The notes under the pieces are model-generated. The model made no database searches and was not told the origin of the DNA. It was given only the letters and a program-made list of their open reading frames with translations. From Cyanobacteriota bacterium (GTDB taxonomy: Bacteria; Cyanobacteriota; Cyanobacteriia; Cyanobacteriales; Microcoleaceae): a DNA stretch of 64,000 nt. The DNA lies in the NCBI GenBank assembly GCA_025362325.1, contig JANYGO010000332.1:1-64000 (forward strand), given 5' to 3'. The translations under genes were made by a program, and so were the position numbers. Positions 59,265 through 64,000 of the stretch are shown piece after piece; positions within the stretch are counted from its first letter, which is position 1, and each line of letters starts with the position of its first letter.

Positions 59265-59659
59265 TGCCAGTTGTAGCAGTTAAAACTTACATACAATATC
59301 GGAACGATGCCTATTGAGTTGAAGGAACTCAGATTTCTCTTGACTTGATCGCCTATGCTTTCCAACAAGGATTATCCCCCGAAAGTATTGTTCAGTCTTT
59401 CCCACTACTGACACTGGAACAAGTTTATGGGGCGATCGCCATCTTGCGAGAAATTGGCTTTAGGGCAGGTGAAGCTGAAGCCTTTAGGAATTTAGCACAA
59501 CTGCATCAGATATTGGGTGAGTTGGCGGTGGCAAACCAGTATTGTCAGCAGGCGTTATCGCTGGCGACAGAGTTGGGCATTCCGTTGGCGGCGGAGTGCG
59601 AGGCGTTACAATTAAACATTGAGAATGAAAAATTAAAAATGGAGGAGACGCAAGCTTGA
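59265..59659 (+). pseudogene. DUF433-like N-terminus (in-frame TGA) fused to a TPR fragment
   Basis: MPVVAVKTYIQYRNDAY*VEGTQISLDLIAYAFQQGLSPESIVQSFPLLTLEQVYGAIAI | REIGFRAGEAEAFRNLAQLHQILGELAVANQYCQQALSLA. Confidence 0.75.
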
Positions 59660-59696
59660 TTCATGTCCAGCCAAGTGACTTATACCATTTCAACAG

Positions 59697-60032
59697 ATGA
59701 AACTACCCAACGGAGAGAAGGCACTGCTTGGCGACAAGCTTGAGCGATACTCACTAAATATGCAACATCCCAAAGGAAAAGACAAAGCCATCCTGTTTAG
59801 AAATCGATTGGGAATTACACTAGAAAATAAAGCTATTTTAGAAGTCGCTTTATTAGAATGTGCGGTCAATCAGGAGGCAGAAATTTATAAAACAGACAAC
59901 TATGGAACCCAGTATGATGTCAAATTTTTCATGACTACAGAAACGGGAAGCTCTTGGGTGGTGTCATGTTGGATGATTCGCACCGATGAAGACTTTCCCC
60001 GGTTAACTAATACCTATCCTGTCAATAAGTGA
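59697..60032 (+). CDS. DUF6883 domain-containing protein
   Basis: 'LPNGEKALLGDKLERYSLNMQHPKGKDKAILFRNRLGI'. Confidence 0.8.
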   Translation: MKLPNGEKALLGDKLERYSLNMQHPKGKDKAILFRNRLGITLENKAILEVALLECAVNQEAEIYKTDNYGTQYDVKFFMTTETGSSWVVSCWMIRTDEDFPRLTNTYPVNK

Positions 60033-60039
60033 GGATACT

Positions 60040-60285
60040 ATGATGACGTTACACGAGTATGATGTTGTTGCCTTAACCGACGGAATTCAGGCAATCCATA
60101 AAGAAACCTCTGAGCCAATTTTGCTCCGACCTGGACAAGTTGGCACGATTCTGATGAGCTTTGACGACGATCGCGCTTATCTAGTAGATTTTGCCGATGC
60201 TCAAGGTAATACCTATGCAATGGAAACCGTTTCCTCAGAAAAACTCATGCAACTCGTTTATGAGCCACTTCCTGCCTACGCCTAG
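60040..60285 (+). CDS. DUF4926 domain-containing protein
   Basis: 'YDVVALTDGIQ...LRPGQVGTILMSFDDDRAYLVDFADAQG'. Confidence 0.82.
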   Translation: MMTLHEYDVVALTDGIQAIHKETSEPILLRPGQVGTILMSFDDDRAYLVDFADAQGNTYAMETVSSEKLMQLVYEPLPAYA

Positions 60286-60438
60286 CCTACATAAAGACAG
60301 CCATTACACTATTATTATATTGATGGGCGATCGCTATTATTTTAACTTGACTGAGATTCTCAGAAACCGGGTTTTTGACCAAATCTGCGATGCTCTAACG
60401 AAATATTATCGTAAAAACCCGGTTTCTGAACCCCCAAA

Positions 60439-63312
60439 TTAATTCGACTGAATCTGTGCGTTCAAAACCTTAGAAATTCGATCGCGCGTTTCCTCCAAAT
60501 GAACCCGCGTATAAGCATCCGCATTCCGATCCAAATTCCGAATACTCTTGCTCAAACCCTCCCGCAACTGCCGTAACTCGTACCAAGCAAAACTCCGCGC
60601 ATCCTCTGGAACACTGGTTTTTCGCAGCACCATTCCGATCAAAATCGCCAAATGTTCCCGCTGCAACGATCGCCTAAAAGTCGAAATCTCCATCTTTTTA
60701 TTTGTCTGCTGCAAAACCTCCTGCCAAATATCTTTTTGCAACGTATCAAACACTTCCGGCAACCTTAAAGCGCTTTCCGGCGAAGATTTTAACTCAGCAT
60801 CCCGCAGCCTCGCCAGTCGCACCGGAGATAGCAAAACTCGCAGCACAAATCGCTGCAAGAAAGTAATTCGATCGCCGATCGGGTAATCTAGAGGAAACAC
60901 CAAAGCCGGACTTCCCCAGTGCTCCCAGCGCGAAGGCGCTAATTTATTCAGCAATTCCGGCGCAAAACTAAACGCATCCGGTGCAAATACGTACTTGTCC
61001 AGTGTAGCCAAAGCTTCTCGCTGCTGCGAAAGTTCGATCGGCACAAACGGCAATTTCGCATTGCTATCTCCCGGGCGAACCCGGTTAAACGACTGTCCGC
61101 CCACGTACAAAGTAGCATTCATCACCTGGCTGACATAATACCCGAACACCGAATCAAACATCACCCGCAGTTCGTTGTAACCCTCTTCCCCAGCCGGAAT
61201 ACGCATTTCCAAACGCTTCCACATCGCCCTAGCATTATCCAATTGCCACTGCGAGTATTTGAGCATATTACCGCTGAGATCGAAGCTATTGGCAGCGGGA
61301 TCGAGATTGTCAACAGTATCCTCATCCGGCGCGTAAGCTAATTGCGGTTCCCCCGCGCGGCTGGCAATTTGTTGCAGCCCTGGTAAGTCGCTGTTGGGGT
61401 TAGCGCCGCCCAGAACTTTGTAACCGTACTCGATCGCCCAATCGTCATAAGGCCCTACAATCGTCGGATAATAGTCGCCCTGTACAGTTCCCGGAGGTGC
61501 CAAATTAATCGGCAGGTAATCCATCACCGACGCCACCATACCTTGGGTGCGAGTTACCTGAGTATTGTTCAAATCTTCCGGTTGCAGCATTGTACTACCG
61601 TGAAAATTGTGCCTCAAACCCAGAGTGTGGCCGACTTCGTGCGCCGTCAAAAATCGGATGTACTGAGTCACATAATTGTCAATCGCCGCACTGCTAGGCG
61701 CTGCATTATTTTCCAACAGCGACATCGACATGGCGCCGATTGCAAACTGCCGACTAGATTCCAACCCAAAACACATATCCGAACTCGAAAGCAACCGATC
61801 CAAAGGCGAGCGTTTTTGCTGTTGATAGCGTTCCACCAAAGTCGGCAAATCGCCAGCAATTCCACCTGAAGAACTTTCGCCATCTTTTTTTAAATCCGCA
61901 TTTTCGAGCATCTGCAAATAGCGAGAATACATCCCGAACTGACAGGGATTGGTATTAGAGCCGTTTCGCCCTTGAAAACTCTTCGCTAGCGAGCGATTTT
62001 GTTCTACCAGAGACCGATAGCCCTGCTTGATTTGCCGGACAATATTCGCATCCAACAAAATATCAGCATCCAAAATTTCCCCAGTCAGCGGGTTAGTGCG
62101 AGAAGGCCCAAGACCTGCAAAATCAGGCTCAAACGAACTCGACCACCTAATAGTATTGTAGCGGACATCAGCGGGGTCCCATTTAGCATTGTCCGGCATT
62201 TGTTTGACTTGAATAGCCTCGGTAAAACCTGCCTTTTCAAAAGCTTTGTTCCACTCCCAAATGCCGTCGCGAATGGCGTCTCGGTATTCTAGGGGCACAT
62301 TGTTTTCAATCCAAAACACGATCGGCTGCACCGGAGGAGACATTGGCGCGGTGGGGATTTGCTTTTGCAAATGCCAGCGATTAATATAGCGCACAAAAGG
62401 CTGGCGGCCAGTTTTGTCAGAAAAGTCTTTATATGCTGTGAGAAAATAGCCCACTCGCTCGTCGGCGAGTCTGGGGCGGTAGCCATTATTCAGCGGCACT
62501 TCCGAGAAACTGTAGTGAATGCGGAGGTTAAAAGCGCGACTGTCGGGAACCGAAGGTAAATAGTTAACGGCACTGTCATTATCGCTGGAAAAACCGTAAA
62601 TAGAAGCAATTTCTACATTCAGCGGAAAGGCTTTGACATCTTTAAAATAAGACTTGTCTTCGTCGATCGAATAAGCAGCGCCCAAAATTTTCGGTAAAAT
62701 CGCTCTTAAACCCGGTAAATCGCGCTTTTCGCTCATCAGCAAATCGCCTAAATCGATCAGCAGAGTTTGCCTTTGCGGGTGAATGCTTTTGAGCGGCAAA
62801 GAATAGAGAATCGACTCGCTAAATGCCCTTTCCACCGAACCGGCTTGCGGGTCGCCCGGACTGGTGCGAAAATTGATATTTGGGATGACAAACTGCACGT
62901 TATTCTGGACTCGCCGCAGTTGAAACAAGAAATCGCCGAAGGGCAATCCGCTAACAATGCCTCCTTCCCCCAAACCCGATTCCAATGTCACAAAACACAG
63001 GAACTTTTTGGTGAGTTGTTGCGGTGTAATTTCCAGATAAACTTTATTAGTTGCTGGATTGCGGTAAAGGGTAAATAGTCCCTCCAACTTTTGGGCATCT
63101 TTGACAACCTGTTCAAAGGGTTGCAGAGCTTCCTGTTCGCTAGTTTGTTCTTTCCCCGGCGGCGCTGATAAAGCATGAGATAAAAATAAACCTTTATACA
63201 AACTAAACAGGAAAAATACTAGAGATAATATAAAAAATATCAAAGGCAGATTTTTTCGGCGATTTTTTATCTGTTGATTTTTGCTATTTTCCGGAAATAT
63301 CAATCTTTTCAT
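60439..63312 (-). CDS. Zinc-dependent metalloprotease (metzincin, DUF5117/DUF4953-type)
   Basis: 'TAHEVGHTLGLRHNFHGSTM' HExxHxxGxxH. Confidence 0.88.
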   Translation of the reverse strand: MKRLIFPENSKNQQIKNRRKNLPLIFFILSLVFFLFSLYKGLFLSHALSAPPGKEQTSEQEALQPFEQVVKDAQKLEGLFTLYRNPATNKVYLEITPQQLTKKFLCFVTLESGLGEGGIVSGLPFGDFLFQLRRVQNNVQFVIPNINFRTSPGDPQAGSVERAFSESILYSLPLKSIHPQRQTLLIDLGDLLMSEKRDLPGLRAILPKILGAAYSIDEDKSYFKDVKAFPLNVEIASIYGFSSDNDSAVNYLPSVPDSRAFNLRIHYSFSEVPLNNGYRPRLADERVGYFLTAYKDFSDKTGRQPFVRYINRWHLQKQIPTAPMSPPVQPIVFWIENNVPLEYRDAIRDGIWEWNKAFEKAGFTEAIQVKQMPDNAKWDPADVRYNTIRWSSSFEPDFAGLGPSRTNPLTGEILDADILLDANIVRQIKQGYRSLVEQNRSLAKSFQGRNGSNTNPCQFGMYSRYLQMLENADLKKDGESSSGGIAGDLPTLVERYQQQKRSPLDRLLSSSDMCFGLESSRQFAIGAMSMSLLENNAAPSSAAIDNYVTQYIRFLTAHEVGHTLGLRHNFHGSTMLQPEDLNNTQVTRTQGMVASVMDYLPINLAPPGTVQGDYYPTIVGPYDDWAIEYGYKVLGGANPNSDLPGLQQIASRAGEPQLAYAPDEDTVDNLDPAANSFDLSGNMLKYSQWQLDNARAMWKRLEMRIPAGEEGYNELRVMFDSVFGYYVSQVMNATLYVGGQSFNRVRPGDSNAKLPFVPIELSQQREALATLDKYVFAPDAFSFAPELLNKLAPSRWEHWGSPALVFPLDYPIGDRITFLQRFVLRVLLSPVRLARLRDAELKSSPESALRLPEVFDTLQKDIWQEVLQQTNKKMEISTFRRSLQREHLAILIGMVLRKTSVPEDARSFAWYELRQLREGLSKSIRNLDRNADAYTRVHLEETRDRISKVLNAQIQSN

Positions 63313-63674
63313 GTTCAGTCTTCAGCCACAGGAAAGGATAGTTTTGAGAGGGTCGCATCGCAGGAGTGATGACTTAAATATAAATCATAAATATTGCTTA
63401 ACCAGCCTTTACAATAAGATTTAAATGATTTAAGTGCTAACAACACGTAGCGACAGTTTTAGGGTAGACGCGCCGGGGGGCTAGAAACCGGGTTTCTACG
63501 AGTTTTTGGCGGCAAGGAACCAGAAATCTTTGCAGAAACCGGGTTTCTGGGAGCGACGCGCGTCTGGGAGTATTTCTCCAGCTATTTCCCTCGAACATAA
63601 CAGACAATCGAGATGCGCAGTAGCCGATAAATTTTCCCCTGTTTACCCCCCGAGCGAAGCCGAAGGGCCTCTGT

Positions 63675-63992
63675 TTACTTCTCGGTCGGCCACGGAATCA
63701 TCGGATCTTGAGCTAACCGCTTAGAAACTGCAACAGCACCGTAACGGTTGAGGTGGCTGGGGTCAGAAAAAGATTCCCGCGCCTCGGGCCACAATAAACT
63801 ATTATCTCGGAAAATTAGCCCGGTTTGAGCTGCGAGTTGTTGCATATATTGCCGGAATTCTTGTTCGTAACCTTTCCGCACGGGGTCTAAGTAATCTTCA
63901 GTCAGAGGCATATTCACAAACACGAGATTGATGTTGCGAACCTTGCTAAATTCGATCAGATTTTTGAGTGCTACGGTTTGTTCGCCTGTCAA
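63675..63992 (-). CDS. DUF1574/SGNH-like protein, C-terminal part, truncated by window end
   Basis: 'INLVFVNMPLTEDYLDPVRKGYEQEFRQYM...DPSHLNRYGAVAVSKRLA' (DxxH). Confidence 0.65.
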   Translation of the reverse strand: MTGEQTVALKNLIEFSKVRNINLVFVNMPLTEDYLDPVRKGYEQEFRQYMQQLAAQTGLIFRDNSLLWPEARESFSDPSHLNRYGAVAVSKRLAQDPMIPWPTEK

Positions 63993-64000
63993 TTTAAAAT

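Noticed and set aside
1-64000. Abundant GCGATCGC sites
   Set aside because: Known cyanobacterial HIP1 motif; useful for taxonomy but not novel.
1-64000. tRNA, rRNA and CRISPR loci
   Set aside because: None recognised by eye; absence is not proven without tRNAscan or CRISPR-finding software.

Overview
64 kb of a filamentous cyanobacterial chromosome (many GCGATCGC/HIP1 sites, heptanucleotide STRR-type repeats; Oscillatoriales/Microcoleus-like by inference). The housekeeping backbone includes the mrdA (PBP2) C-terminus, a metallophosphoesterase, a Dam-type methylase, DUF751/Ycf33, PadR, DUF3155, a histidine kinase, a NupC-type transporter, GT39 and GT2-GtrA proteins, cofH, ksgA, galK, psaK, an hli protein, hflX, grxC-gshB, a cellulose-synthase-like GT2, a LIV-type binding protein, ctaA-ctaB and a metzincin. 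Accessory content includes a TnpB (OMEGA) element without TnpA, a stand-alone HEARO/IscB-type omega RNA without iscB just upstream of ctaA, two CHAT-protease fusions (hemagglutinin-CHAT and CHAT-FHA), a PD-(D/E)XK nuclease beside the Dam methylase, a small-gene island with an orphan CdiA-CT-like toxin, HNH and XRE genes, and decayed DUF433/DUF5615 modules. Features missing from the ORF track include a pair of homologous short ORF/promoter cassettes (4.9 kb and 44.0 kb), a probable 6S RNA (10.6 kb), a 56-aa paralogue of a binding-protein N-terminus (51.3 kb), and several MITE-like and tandem repeats. All family assignments come from reading motifs by eye; no database search was run.
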